Position numbers and translations under genes: made by a program. From Mesorhizobium muleiense (GTDB taxonomy: Bacteria > Pseudomonadota > Alphaproteobacteria > Rhizobiales > Rhizobiaceae): a DNA stretch of 64,000 nucleotides. The stretch lies in NCBI RefSeq assembly GCF_900099905.1, contig NZ_FNEE01000012.1, forward strand, positions 120,451 through 184,450, written 5' to 3'. Positions 25,939-34,947 of this stretch are shown one piece after another. Every line of letters begins with the position of its first letter. Position 1 is the first letter of the stretch. The notes under the pieces were generated by a model. That model searched no databases and was not told the origin of the DNA. It worked only from the letters and a program-made list of their open reading frames with translations.

Positions 25939-26922
25939 TCACACCGGATAGCAGCCGCGCTCGATGGCGAGGCGGCGCACCAGCGCCAGCACGCTGTCGA
26001 TGGTCGGCGTCGGCTGGCCGGTCAGCCGGCCGAGTTCCTGGACCGCCGTCACCAGCGCGTCGATCTCCATCGGCCGGCCGCGCTCGAGATCCTGCAGCAT
26101 CGAGGTCTTGTGCTCGCCGACGTCGCCGGCCCCCTTGATGCGGCGGTCGACCGAGATCGGGAAACGAACGCCGAGGCTTTCGCCGATCGCCTGCGCCTCC
26201 AGCATCATGGTGCGAGCCAGCGTGCGGGTGGCCTCGTCGGCAGCGATTGCCGCAAGCGTGCTGCCGGTCAGAGCGGAAATCGGGTTGAAGGAGAGATTGC
26301 CCCACAGCTTCACCCAGATCTCGCTGCGGATGTCGTCGCGAACCGGCGCCTGCAGCCCCGCTGCGACCATCTCCTCGGCAAGCCGGGTGACACGCTCGCT
26401 CTTCTCGCCCGAGGGCTCGCCAAGCGAGAACCGCTTTCCCTCGATATGGCGGACCAGGCCGGGCGCATCCACCTCGGCCGCGGGATAGACGACCGAGCCG
26501 ATCACGCGATCCGGCCCGAGCCGGTCCCAGATCACCCCACCGGGGTCCACCGCTTGCAACCGTGTGCCTTCGAGCGACCCGCCGATCCTGTGGAAGTACC
26601 ACCACGGCACGCCATTCTGCATGGTGACGACGGCCGTCCCCTCGCCCAGCAGCGGCGCGATCTGGTCGAGCGCTGGCGCAACCGAATGGGCCTTGAGCGC
26701 CAGCACGACATAGTCCTGGACGCCTAGCTCCTGCGCCTGAGCGGCGGCCCTGACCGAGGCGACGGATTCATGACCGTCTTCGATCAGGCGAAGCCCGTTC
26801 GTCCTGATCGCGTCGAGATGCGCGCCGCGCGCCACGATCGACAGATCGACGCGGCCGGTCATAGCAAGTTTGGCCGCGAGATAGCCGCCGATCGCGCCGG
26901 CGCCAAAAATGCTGATCCGCAT
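25939..26922 (-). CDS. 2-dehydropantoate 2-reductase (ApbA/PanE) family protein
   Basis: A 327-residue oxidoreductase with Rossmann motif GAGAIGG (7-13), the family's KAHSVAPAL block near 95, and the C-terminal helical domain with KLWGNLSFNPISALTG, where the conserved lysine and asparagine bind substrate. PanE makes pantoate, but operon paralogues like this often reduce other 2-keto acids. It is the last gene of the leftward ABC importer/hydrolase/ligase operon and overlaps the ligase stop by one base. Confidence 0.88.
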   Translation of the reverse strand: MRISIFGAGAIGGYLAAKLAMTGRVDLSIVARGAHLDAIRTNGLRLIEDGHESVASVRAAAQAQELGVQDYVVLALKAHSVAPALDQIAPLLGEGTAVVTMQNGVPWWYFHRIGGSLEGTRLQAVDPGGVIWDRLGPDRVIGSVVYPAAEVDAPGLVRHIEGKRFSLGEPSGEKSERVTRLAEEMVAAGLQAPVRDDIRSEIWVKLWGNLSFNPISALTGSTLAAIAADEATRTLARTMMLEAQAIGESLGVRFPISVDRRIKGAGDVGEHKTSMLQDLERGRPMEIDALVTAVQELGRLTGQPTPTIDSVLALVRRLAIERGCYPV

Positions 26923-28457
26923 TATCCCAGCCCAGGTTTGGCAAGACCAAGTTTGGTCGCGAGACCGATGCGCTGCAGCTTGCCCGTCGCGCCCTTCGGG
27001 ATTTCGTCCAGGATCAGGACAATGCGCGGCACCTTGAAATCGGCGAGCCGTGTCGCGGCAAAGCTGCGGATTTCGCCTTCTGTCGCGGCCATGCCCTCGC
27101 GCAGCACGATCGCAGCCGCGACCTCCTCACCGAGCTTGTCGTGCGGCGTGGCGAAGGTGACGACCTGCGCCACCGCCGGATGGTCCATCAGCACGTCGTC
27201 GACCTCGAGCGGCGAGATCTTCTCGCCGCCGCGGTTGATGATCTCCTTGAGCCGGCCGGTGACGCGCAGATAGAAGTCGCCGTCGAGCACGCCCTGGTCG
27301 CCGGTATGAAACCAGCCATGCGCAAAAGCCGTGGCATTGGCGTCCGGATTGTTCTCGTAGCCCGCGGTGACATTAGGCCCGCGAATCACGATCTCGCCGG
27401 TGTCACCGGGCTGCAGCAATCGCCCGTCCGGCGCCATCACCGCCACCTCCGGTCCGGCCGCGGCGCCGACGCTGCCCGGCTTGCGCAGGCCCGGCGGCAG
27501 CCGGTTCGAAGCCATCTGGTGCGCGGCCTCGGTCATGCCGTAGGATTCGATCACCGGGCAGCCGAAGGTCGATTCAAGCTCGGCCATCACCTGCGGTGGC
27601 AGCGATGCCGAGGACGAGCGGATGAAGCGTAAGGGCGCCGCCGCCAATGCATCGGCATTGCGCGTTGCGCGCGGCAGTATCGCCTGATGCATGGTCGGCA
27701 CCGCCGTGTACCAGCTCGGCCGCGCCTCGCTCAGCCAATGGAAGAAGCGCAGCGCGTTGAAGCCCGGCGTGCAGAAGACGCTGCCGCCGGCGGCGAGCGA
27801 GGACAGCACCGCCGCGATCAGCCCATGAATGTGGAACAGCGGCATGATGTTGAGGCAGCGATCGCCGGCCGTCAGACCGAGCGTCGCGCCGATATGAGCG
27901 GCCGAGGCGGCGAGATTGGCGTGGCTGAGCGGCACCAGCTTGGGTCGTGACGTGGTGCCGGACGTGTGCAGCAACAGCGCGATGTCGCCGTCTTCAGCCA
28001 GGCCCGGCGAAACAGACGGACCAACCGGTTTGCCCTTGATCTCAAAACTGCCGGCTGGCGCGTCACGCAGTGCTGTGAGCCTGAGCACCGCTATGCCGAG
28101 GCGCTCGGCCACGGTCACCGCCGGGCCGCTTTCGTCTTCGGCGACGAGGATCGCCTTGGCGCCGATGTCGGAGAGATAAAAATCGAGCTCGTCGGCCCGG
28201 TAGGCCGGGTTGAGCGGCGCCGTCGACGCCGCCGCCGCCACCGCGACAAAGGCCGTCGCCATCTCCGGCCCGTTCGGCAGCACGATGGCCACCCGCTCGC
28301 CACGGCCGAGGCCCAGTGCATGCAATTGCGCTGCCGTCTCGGAGATCAGGCGGCGCAGTCCGCCATGCGTGAGCGTGATCCTGTCGGGTGCCGAAATCGC
28401 CGGCGCATCGTCGGCTCCGGCGGCAAGCCGTTCAATGATCGAGGCCGCTTCAGACAA
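26922..28457 (-). CDS. AMP-binding acyl-CoA synthetase (oxalate-CoA ligase-like)
   Basis: A 511-residue adenylate-forming ligase. It has the P-loop HTSGTTSRPKLVPLSH near 163, the YGMTEAAHQMA A5 region, YLRVTGRLKEIINRGGEKISP (A8, about 405, split here for length) and the catalytic K493 in PKGATGKLQR. The block MASNRLPPG and the compact length resemble oxalyl-CoA synthetase (Pcs60/AAE3), but substrate specificity cannot be read safely. It sits in the operon between an FAH-family hydrolase and a ketopantoate-reductase-like gene. Confidence 0.88.
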   Translation of the reverse strand: MSEAASIIERLAAGADDAPAISAPDRITLTHGGLRRLISETAAQLHALGLGRGERVAIVLPNGPEMATAFVAVAAAASTAPLNPAYRADELDFYLSDIGAKAILVAEDESGPAVTVAERLGIAVLRLTALRDAPAGSFEIKGKPVGPSVSPGLAEDGDIALLLHTSGTTSRPKLVPLSHANLAASAAHIGATLGLTAGDRCLNIMPLFHIHGLIAAVLSSLAAGGSVFCTPGFNALRFFHWLSEARPSWYTAVPTMHQAILPRATRNADALAAAPLRFIRSSSASLPPQVMAELESTFGCPVIESYGMTEAAHQMASNRLPPGLRKPGSVGAAAGPEVAVMAPDGRLLQPGDTGEIVIRGPNVTAGYENNPDANATAFAHGWFHTGDQGVLDGDFYLRVTGRLKEIINRGGEKISPLEVDDVLMDHPAVAQVVTFATPHDKLGEEVAAAIVLREGMAATEGEIRSFAATRLADFKVPRIVLILDEIPKGATGKLQRIGLATKLGLAKPGLG

Positions 28458-29148
28458 CGCGAACCTCTAGGTCGCCGACGCCATCGATATGGCCGCGAAG
28501 AACATCACCGCGAACGACGGCGCCGACGCCCGCCGGCGTGCCGGAAAGAATGATGTCCCCCGGCATCAGCGTGAACAGACCTGAGAGATAGCTGATCATT
28601 TCCGGAACCTTCCAAATCATCTGGTTGAGGTCGCCGGTCTGCTTTCGCTGGCCATTGACGTCCAGCCAGATCGCGCCCTGGCTGGGATGCCCGGTCGAGC
28701 TTGCCGGAACCAGTGGCGTGCACGGCGCCGATGCCTCGAAAGCCTTGCCGACCTCCCATGGACGGCCCATGTCCTTCGCCTTCCCTTGCAGGTCGCGCCG
28801 CGTCATATCGAGACCTACGCCATAACCGAACACGCAGTCCAGAGCCTTTTCGACCGGGATATCGGTACCGCCGCTTTTCAGCGCCACGACCATTTCGATC
28901 TCGTGATGGACATCGTTGGAGGCCGGAGGGTACGGAAATTCTCCTGTCGTATCGAGGTTGTCGGGGTTCTTCTGGAAGAAGAATGGCGGCTCCTTGTCGG
29001 GGTCGTGTCCCATCTCGACGGCATGCGCGGCATAGTTCCGCCCGACGCAATAGACCCGGTGCACCGGAAACATCTTGTCGGTTCCCGCCACCGGGATGCT
29101 CGGGATTGCGCTCGGTTCGATGACGTAGCTTGAAGTCGTGCCGTGCAT
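28450..29148 (-). CDS. fumarylacetoacetate hydrolase family protein
   Basis: A 232-residue FAH-domain enzyme. It has HRVYCVGRNYAAHAVEMG near the N-terminus, a metal-binding set HHEIEMVVAL with a later DMTRRDLQ, and GDIILSGTPAGVG. These are the fumarylpyruvate/acylpyruvate hydrolase-like features. The ATG at 29148 is used because the frame further upstream is an antisense shadow of the permease. Its end overlaps the ligase start by 8 bp. It likely hydrolyses a beta-diketo acid or isomerises a dienol made from the imported compound. Confidence 0.9.
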   Translation of the reverse strand: MHGTTSSYVIEPSAIPSIPVAGTDKMFPVHRVYCVGRNYAAHAVEMGHDPDKEPPFFFQKNPDNLDTTGEFPYPPASNDVHHEIEMVVALKSGGTDIPVEKALDCVFGYGVGLDMTRRDLQGKAKDMGRPWEVGKAFEASAPCTPLVPASSTGHPSQGAIWLDVNGQRKQTGDLNQMIWKVPEMISYLSGLFTLMPGDIILSGTPAGVGAVVRGDVLRGHIDGVGDLEVRVV

Positions 29149-29150
29149 GT

Positions 29151-29906
29151 TCACTGTCTTGCTCCTGCGTAATATTCGACTTTGGCTTCGGCCCGTTCGA
29201 TCAGTTCGGCGATCAGCAGGGCGAAGGCAAAAAGGATGATGGTCAAGGCCCAGAATTCGGCCATGCGGAAATTTCGCGAGAAGGTTTCGAACAGCGCACC
29301 GTAGCCGACGATGGCGACGAGCAACTGGCCGATGACGACGCCCTTGACGCCGCGGATGAGGCCGAGGCGAATGCCGGCAAGGATTTCCGGAAGTGCCGCC
29401 CAAAGGATGATCTTGCTATAGAGCGCCGGGCGCGAGGCGCCATAGGAACGCGCCATCTCGATCAGCGACGGCGAGATATGGCGGACCCCGGCACGGGTGT
29501 CGAGAACGATGATCCAGATCGCAAACAGGAACACCGCCGCAACGATCGTCTTTTCGCCGAAGCCGAACAGGATCATCAGCACCGGGACGATCGCCGAGAG
29601 CGGTGCGCTTGAAAAGATGTTGACCCACATGCCGAGCAGGTCGTCGGCGATCTTGACGCGTCCCATCAGGATGCCCAATGGCACGCCGACAACGATCGAC
29701 AGGGCCATGCCCGCCGCGAAGGCGCGAAGGGTCGTGACTGTCGCGCTCTGCCAGGACGGCGTCTGCACCAGACTGATCGCTGCAACCAGCACGTCGCTAA
29801 ACGGCGGCAGCAGAAAGACAAGGTCGAGCCGGCCGACGATTTCCCATACGACGCACCAGACCAGCAGGGACGCCATCATTGGCACACGGTAGCCAAACAA
29901 GGTCAC
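29151..29906 (-). CDS. ABC permease, nitrate/sulfonate/taurine (NitT/TauT) type
   Basis: A 251-residue permease with about six helices and the EAA-loop analogue (EMARSYGASRPALYSKIILW, about 160-180). It is the second of two similar permeases in the operon, so the channel is probably a heterodimer. It ends 2 bp before the FAH gene start. Confidence 0.88.
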   Translation of the reverse strand: MTLFGYRVPMMASLLVWCVVWEIVGRLDLVFLLPPFSDVLVAAISLVQTPSWQSATVTTLRAFAAGMALSIVVGVPLGILMGRVKIADDLLGMWVNIFSSAPLSAIVPVLMILFGFGEKTIVAAVFLFAIWIIVLDTRAGVRHISPSLIEMARSYGASRPALYSKIILWAALPEILAGIRLGLIRGVKGVVIGQLLVAIVGYGALFETFSRNFRMAEFWALTIILFAFALLIAELIERAEAKVEYYAGARQ

Positions 29907-29912
29907 GGCCGG

Positions 29913-30716
29913 TCACTCCACATACTGCTTCAGCCCCTGCCAGATCTCCTCGACAGTATCGAGATAGTGCCTGTCGCGATGGATGCGCTCGGGGTCGCCG
30001 GAGCGATCGATTTCCGGTTCGATGATCTGCGAAACCCGGCCGGGTCTCGGCGACAGCAAGACGATGCGGTCGGAGATGTAGACCGCTTCCTCGATCGAGT
30101 GCGTCACGAAGATGAAGGTCTTGTTCTGGTTGGTGCGCAGCCGGATCAGGTCTTCCTGGAATTTCCGCCGGTTCTGCTCGTCGACCGCCGAAAACGGTTC
30201 ATCGAGCAGCAGGACGTCGGCATCGACCGACAATGCGCGCGCCAGGCCGACGCGCTGGCGCATGCCGCCCGACAGCTGATGCGGATATTTGTCCTCGAAT
30301 CCGGCGAGCCCCACCTCGGCGATGTAGCGTCGGGCGATCGCTTCGCGCTCGGCCTTGTTGGTGCCGCGCAACTCCAGTCCGAAGGCCACATTGCGCATCA
30401 CGGTCGCCCACGGCATCAGCGCAAAATCCTGGAACACGAAAGCGCGTTCGGGGCCGGGTGCGGTGACGTGCTTGCCGTTGATCGCGACGGTGCCGCCATC
30501 GGCCCGTATCAGCCCCGCTATGATCTTCAGCAGCGTCGTCTTTCCGCAGCCGCTGGGTCCGAGAAGGCTGGTCAGCTTGCCCCTGGGAAAGTCGAGGTCG
30601 ATGCCGCGCAGCGCCTCGACATTGCCGTAGGTCTTAAAGATTCCCCTCACTTCCACGATTGAATCGATCGGTGCGGGAACCGGCGACGGTCCATTTCGCA
30701 ATGCGGTCGCGCCCAT
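29913..30716 (-). CDS. ABC transporter ATP-binding protein, SsuB/TauB type
   Basis: A 267-residue ATPase with Walker A GPSGCGKTT (53-61), LSGGMRQR (typical of SsuB/TauB rather than LSGGQ) and LLLDEPFSAVD. The ATG at 30716 is one base after the upstream permease stop, so translation is coupled. It drives uptake by the flanking permeases. Confidence 0.92.
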   Translation of the reverse strand: MGATALRNGPSPVPAPIDSIVEVRGIFKTYGNVEALRGIDLDFPRGKLTSLLGPSGCGKTTLLKIIAGLIRADGGTVAINGKHVTAPGPERAFVFQDFALMPWATVMRNVAFGLELRGTNKAEREAIARRYIAEVGLAGFEDKYPHQLSGGMRQRVGLARALSVDADVLLLDEPFSAVDEQNRRKFQEDLIRLRTNQNKTFIFVTHSIEEAVYISDRIVLLSPRPGRVSQIIEPEIDRSGDPERIHRDRHYLDTVEEIWQGLKQYVE

Positions 30717-30717
30717 C

Positions 30718-31545
30718 TTAAGCACCTCTGCTCTCGGGCCTGAAAACGCGGACTTCCACCCACTGCAGAAAGACGAGCGTCGGGGTGGAAAGCGCAATGA
30801 TCGAGGCGATTGTTGCGTACATCTCGGCGTAGTCGGCGCGCGAGCGGTGGAAGGTGATGAGGTCGCCGATGCCGGTCGGGGTGATCAGCAGTTCGGCGAG
30901 CACCACGCCGACGAAGCCGGCAGCGACGCCGAGGCGCAAGCCGGCAAAAATCACCGGGCTGGCGTCCGGAAGGATGATCTTGGCGACGGTCTGCCAGCGT
31001 GTGCCGAGGAAGGATCGGCACATGACCAGCAACGACTCGTTGACGTTGCGCACGGCCTTGTAGGTGTTGAGCACGATAACCGGCAGCGCCAGGATCATGA
31101 CGGCGAGCGTCTTGGCGGTCATGCCTATTCCGTAGACAAAGGTGACCATCGGAATGAAGGCGGCGACCGGTGCTGCCTGAAGCACGATGAACACGGGGAT
31201 CACCAGCCATTCGCCGGTGCGCCACAGGCCACAGATCGTGCCGAGGCCGACACCCAGGAACGCCGACAGGACAACGCCAAGCACCAGCGGCTGCAGCGTC
31301 GAAAGATAGGCGGTTGCCAGGCTGCCGTCGGCGAGCAGTCCGAAGAACGCGACGACCGTATCGGAAAAAGTCGGGAAGGCGAAGCTGACCGGAATGCGCC
31401 CAGCCACCTCCCAGATTCCCGCGAACAGGGCGATCGACACCAGCCTAAGCAGGACCGGCTGGTCCCACGATGCGCCCGTTGCGCTGCGATTGGAAAGAGG
31501 AGCGGGGCCGGCAGCCTCGCCGTCGGTTCTGATGCTTACGGCCAT
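30718..31545 (-). CDS. ABC permease, NitT/TauT type
   Basis: A 275-residue inner-membrane permease with about six helices and an EAA-type loop (MCRSFLGTRWQTVAKIILPD). Order in the operon is binding protein, this permease, ATPase, second permease. It starts 12 bp after the binding-protein stop. Confidence 0.88.
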   Translation of the reverse strand: MAVSIRTDGEAAGPAPLSNRSATGASWDQPVLLRLVSIALFAGIWEVAGRIPVSFAFPTFSDTVVAFFGLLADGSLATAYLSTLQPLVLGVVLSAFLGVGLGTICGLWRTGEWLVIPVFIVLQAAPVAAFIPMVTFVYGIGMTAKTLAVMILALPVIVLNTYKAVRNVNESLLVMCRSFLGTRWQTVAKIILPDASPVIFAGLRLGVAAGFVGVVLAELLITPTGIGDLITFHRSRADYAEMYATIASIIALSTPTLVFLQWVEVRVFRPESRGA

Positions 31546-31557
31546 CCGGCAGGCCGC

Positions 31558-32553
31558 CTATTTCTTGCCGAGCTTGGCGACGGCGCGGTCGATTGCGGAG
31601 ACATCCCAGAAGTCCTGGACCTTGAGGCTGGCGGGATCGCCTTCGATCTGGCCGGCAAGGCTGAAGAAGGCAAAGTCGTCCTTGGCCGCATCGGCTCCGC
31701 CGCCGTTCAGCGCAAGACTGCCGGCTTCCGCGGTTTCCTTATAGTATTCGGTGATTTCGCTGTCGGCTTCAGCGCCGAGATCCGGCAGCAGTTTGTATTT
31801 GTTGCGAAGCTCGACGGCGACCGCGGGGCTCGCGGTGATCTCGCGCGCGGTCTTCATCAGTTCCTCGACCAGGATGTCGACGTCGGCGGCGTTGTTCTTC
31901 AGATAGTCCGCGGTCGCGAAAAGCGCTTCGTCCGAGGCGCCGAGATCCTCGACCGGCAGAACGATGAACTTGCCGGGGGCTTCGGCCTCGAGCGCGCGCC
32001 TGTTGGCGGCATCGACGATCGACGCCTTGATGGTCCCCTGGAGCAACGCATTGCGGCGAACCTCGGAACCCGGGACATAGCTGATGTTGCCGAGCTTGAT
32101 GCCGTGGTTTTTCGCCATCAGCAGCATGACCGCTTCGGTGCCGGAGCCGCGCGCCTGGACGGCGACCTCCTGCCCGTCGAGATCCTTCCATTCCTTGTAG
32201 AATTCGCTGTTGACGACGGGAAAGAAGCGCAGCGTTGATATCTGCGCGAAAATGCGGATCGGCACGCCGACCTTCTGGATCAAGGTATAGGGCGCGCCAA
32301 TGCCGACATCGGCCTGGCCGCCGACAATGGCCTGGGCAGCCAGATCCTCGTCATTGAGAACAATGAGCTCGACATTCACGCCGCGCTCCTTGGACCGCTC
32401 TATCGCGGCGAGCGTCTGAATGGATTCAATCCCGGGAAGGTCGCCGAATGCGATGCGCATGTCGCCCGCATTTGCGGCCGACAAGGGCGCTGCACATGCC
32501 AGGACCGCGGCGAAAGCGGTGGCAAGGATGGTACGTCTGGACACGCCGGCCAT
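31558..32553 (-). CDS. ABC solute-binding protein, SsuA/NMT1 type
   Basis: A 331-residue periplasmic binding protein: basic start with R-R-T-I-L and hydrophobic region to about residue 30 (signal peptide, possibly Tat), then a type-2 fold with GGQADVGIGAPYTLIQK and VQARGSGTEAVMLL. The ATG at 32553 has GGGAGG 7 nt upstream; the in-frame ATG at 32559 is too close to it. First gene of the operon, divergent from the GntR regulator. Confidence 0.9.
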   Translation of the reverse strand: MAGVSRRTILATAFAAVLACAAPLSAANAGDMRIAFGDLPGIESIQTLAAIERSKERGVNVELIVLNDEDLAAQAIVGGQADVGIGAPYTLIQKVGVPIRIFAQISTLRFFPVVNSEFYKEWKDLDGQEVAVQARGSGTEAVMLLMAKNHGIKLGNISYVPGSEVRRNALLQGTIKASIVDAANRRALEAEAPGKFIVLPVEDLGASDEALFATADYLKNNAADVDILVEELMKTAREITASPAVAVELRNKYKLLPDLGAEADSEITEYYKETAEAGSLALNGGGADAAKDDFAFFSLAGQIEGDPASLKVQDFWDVSAIDRAVAKLGKK

Positions 32554-32587
32554 TGTCATTCCTCCCGTTTTTTGTAACCATTTCCTT

Positions 32588-32727
32588 GATTGGTTAAGAC
32601 TACGGGACGGATTGGTCAAGGAGAAACTGCACCGTATCGAACGGGTGTGCCCAGAAAACTCGGCAGTTGACGGTTTCCACTAATCGTTTTAACACCGACA
32701 AAGGGAAATCATATGCGGATTGGTTAA
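32588..32727. promoter_or_regulatory. three GATTGGTYAA repeats between importer operon and GntR gene
   Basis: GATTGGTTAA (32588-32597), GATTGGTCAA (32610-32619) and GATTGGTTAA (32718-32727) are direct repeats. The first two are 22 bp apart (two helical turns) over the importer promoter region, and the third abuts the regulator start. They fit the half-site style (TGGTnnnACCA-related) of FadR-type regulators. Confidence 0.5.
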
Positions 32728-32731
32728 ATTG

Positions 32732-33424
32732 ATGGACGATCCCGGTAATGGCGGCCACGCCGCCTTGGTTCAGCTGCAGGCCTATCTTGCCCAGATGGAT
32801 CATGCCGGTGAGACGCGGCTGCCTGCCGAGCGGGAACTGTCGGAGAGCCTCGGCGTATCGCGCGGCGATCTGCGCAAGGCGCTGGCGGTGCTCGAGAAGG
32901 ACGGCCGCATCTGGCGTCACGTCGGCAGGGGCACCTTCGTCGGCAGCGGGCCGGTCGAGGAGACGATCGGCATTTCGGAAATCGCCGGGCGCACCAATCC
33001 GGCCGACGTGATGCGCGCGCGCCTCATCCTTGAGCCCGAAATTGCGCGCGAAGCGGCGCTGCACGCCACGCTTTCGGACATCGCCGCGATGCGGCAATCG
33101 CTGGTCCAGACGCGGGAAGCCGTCACATGGCGGCAATATGAGAATGTCGACAATCTGCTCCACCGGCAGATTGCGCAGGCGAGCCGCAACAATGTGCTGC
33201 TCGGCCTGTTCGACGTGCTGAACGCCGTGCGCCGCACCGTGGTCTGGGGACGTCTCCGTTCAGAAGGCGCCCGCCCTCCGGCAGACCATCACAGCTTCGC
33301 CGACCATGAACGGATCGTCGAGGCGATCGCCGAGCGTGACCTCGGCGGCGCGGCAGCAGCGATGCGCCTGCATCTCCAGCAGGTCGAGCGGCGCCTGATC
33401 CCTGTCCGCGAAGCCGCCGAATAG
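32732..33424 (+). CDS. GntR-family regulator, FadR/FCD subgroup
   Basis: A 230-residue regulator: winged helix (about 20-75, LPAERELSESLGVSRGDLRKAL) and an FCD ligand-binding domain (ARLILEPEIAREAALHAT; DHERIVEAIAERDLGGA; MRLHLQQVERR). FCD domains bind small carboxylates using Asp/His metal ligands, seen here as D...H...H. The ATG at 32732 is preferred to a TTG at 32720. It is divergent from the NitT/TauT-type operon and probably controls it and itself. Confidence 0.9.
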   Translation: MDDPGNGGHAALVQLQAYLAQMDHAGETRLPAERELSESLGVSRGDLRKALAVLEKDGRIWRHVGRGTFVGSGPVEETIGISEIAGRTNPADVMRARLILEPEIAREAALHATLSDIAAMRQSLVQTREAVTWRQYENVDNLLHRQIAQASRNNVLLGLFDVLNAVRRTVVWGRLRSEGARPPADHHSFADHERIVEAIAERDLGGAAAAMRLHLQQVERRLIPVREAAE

Positions 33425-33486
33425 GCAGGTTAGCCCGTTACAGCGCGCGCGTGCTTCTTTGGCGCGGCGCTGTTCGGTGTCATGGG

Positions 33487-34914
33487 CTAGGCGCCGTAGC
33501 CGACGATACCCTTGACCTCGAGGAAATCGTGGATCGCCCAGTCGGCATATTCGCGGCCGTTGCCGGATTGCTTGTAGCCGCCGAACGGCGCGAAGGTGTC
33601 CCACTCCGGATAGTTGATCGAGACCTGTCCGGCGCGCAGGCGGCCGGCGACTTTTCGCGCGTGGTCGATATCCCCTGATTGCACATAGGCGGCTAGGCCA
33701 TAGACGGTGTCGTTGGCGATCTTCACCGCGTCATCGTCGTCATCATAGGAGATGACCGAAAGCACCGGCCCAAAAATTTCTTCCCGCTCGATGGTCATGC
33801 CCGGCGTGACGTGGCCGAAGACGGTCGGCCGCACGTAATAACCGCGATTAAGATGCTCCGGCCGGCCGGAACCGCCGGCGACCAGCGTTGCACCCTCGGC
33901 GATGCCGGCCTCGATCAGCCGCTGGATCTTGTCGAACTGGATGTTGCTGACCACCGGCCCGAGCCTGGTCTCTTCCGAGCGCGGATCGCCGACCTTGTGC
34001 GCCTCTGCCGCCTTCTTGGCGATCGCCAGCGCCTCATCGTGGCGGGCGGCCGGCACCAGCATGCGCGTCGGCGCATCGCAAGACTGGCCGCTGTTGCCGA
34101 AACACGCGTTGACCCCCTTGCGCACCGCCTTCTCGAAGTCGGCATCGGGCAGCACGATGTAGGGCGATTTGCCGCCGAGTTCCTGCGCCACGCGCTTGAC
34201 CGTCTCGGCCGCCGTCTTGGCGACGATGATGCCGGCCCGGGTCGAGCCGGTGAAGGAAACCATGTCGACATCCGGATGGCCGGCCATGACCTGTCCGACA
34301 TCCGGACCGGTGCCGTTGACCATGTTGTAGACCCCCTTCGGCGTGCCGGCCGCTTCCATCACTTCCGAAAAGACGATGCCGCTGATCGGCGCGATCTCGG
34401 AAGGCTTCAGCACGACCGTGCAGCCCGCGGCGATCGCCGGCGCCACCTTGCAGACAATCTGGTTGAGCGGCCAGTTCCATGGCGTGATCAGCGCGCAAAC
34501 GCCGATCGGCTCCTTGACCACCATGGTGGTGCCGCGCTTCTCGCTGAATTCGTAATCCTCCAGCGCATGAATAGTGGCTTCCATATGTGCCCTGCCCGCC
34601 CAGGCCTGCGCCTGGCGCGCCCAGGTGATCGGCGCGCCCATCTCCTGGCTGACAGCCTGGGCGATGTCCTCGTAGCGCTCGTTGTAGATTTCTAGGATGC
34701 GCTTCAGCAGCGTCAGGCGCTCGGCCTTGCTGGTCTGCGAAAAGGCCGGAAAGGCCGCCTTCGCCGCTGCCACGGCGCGGTCCACATCGGCCTTCGAGCC
34801 GGCGGAGATTTTGGTGTAGGCCTCTTCGGTGGACGGATCGATCACATCCAGCGTCGCCGGCACCACGGGCGCGACCCATTTTCCGTCGATAAAGAAGTTC
34901 AGGTGATTGCTCAT
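33487..34914 (-). CDS. NAD(P)-dependent aldehyde dehydrogenase (PuuC-like)
   Basis: A 475-residue ALDH. The general base E245 lies in AQELGGKSP and the nucleophile C279 in GQSCDAP; PWNWPL and FTGSTRAG are the cofactor and substrate blocks. In polyamine catabolism PuuC oxidises gamma-glutamyl-aminobutyraldehyde. The link to polyamines comes only from the neighbouring Pot-type transporter and PuuB-like oxidase. GGAGG is 8 nt before the ATG. Last gene of the leftward cluster. Confidence 0.9.
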   Translation of the reverse strand: MSNHLNFFIDGKWVAPVVPATLDVIDPSTEEAYTKISAGSKADVDRAVAAAKAAFPAFSQTSKAERLTLLKRILEIYNERYEDIAQAVSQEMGAPITWARQAQAWAGRAHMEATIHALEDYEFSEKRGTTMVVKEPIGVCALITPWNWPLNQIVCKVAPAIAAGCTVVLKPSEIAPISGIVFSEVMEAAGTPKGVYNMVNGTGPDVGQVMAGHPDVDMVSFTGSTRAGIIVAKTAAETVKRVAQELGGKSPYIVLPDADFEKAVRKGVNACFGNSGQSCDAPTRMLVPAARHDEALAIAKKAAEAHKVGDPRSEETRLGPVVSNIQFDKIQRLIEAGIAEGATLVAGGSGRPEHLNRGYYVRPTVFGHVTPGMTIEREEIFGPVLSVISYDDDDDAVKIANDTVYGLAAYVQSGDIDHARKVAGRLRAGQVSINYPEWDTFAPFGGYKQSGNGREYADWAIHDFLEVKGIVGYGA

Positions 34915-34947
34915 GGGTAGTGCCTCCGGTTTTCTGGAAGGATAGGG

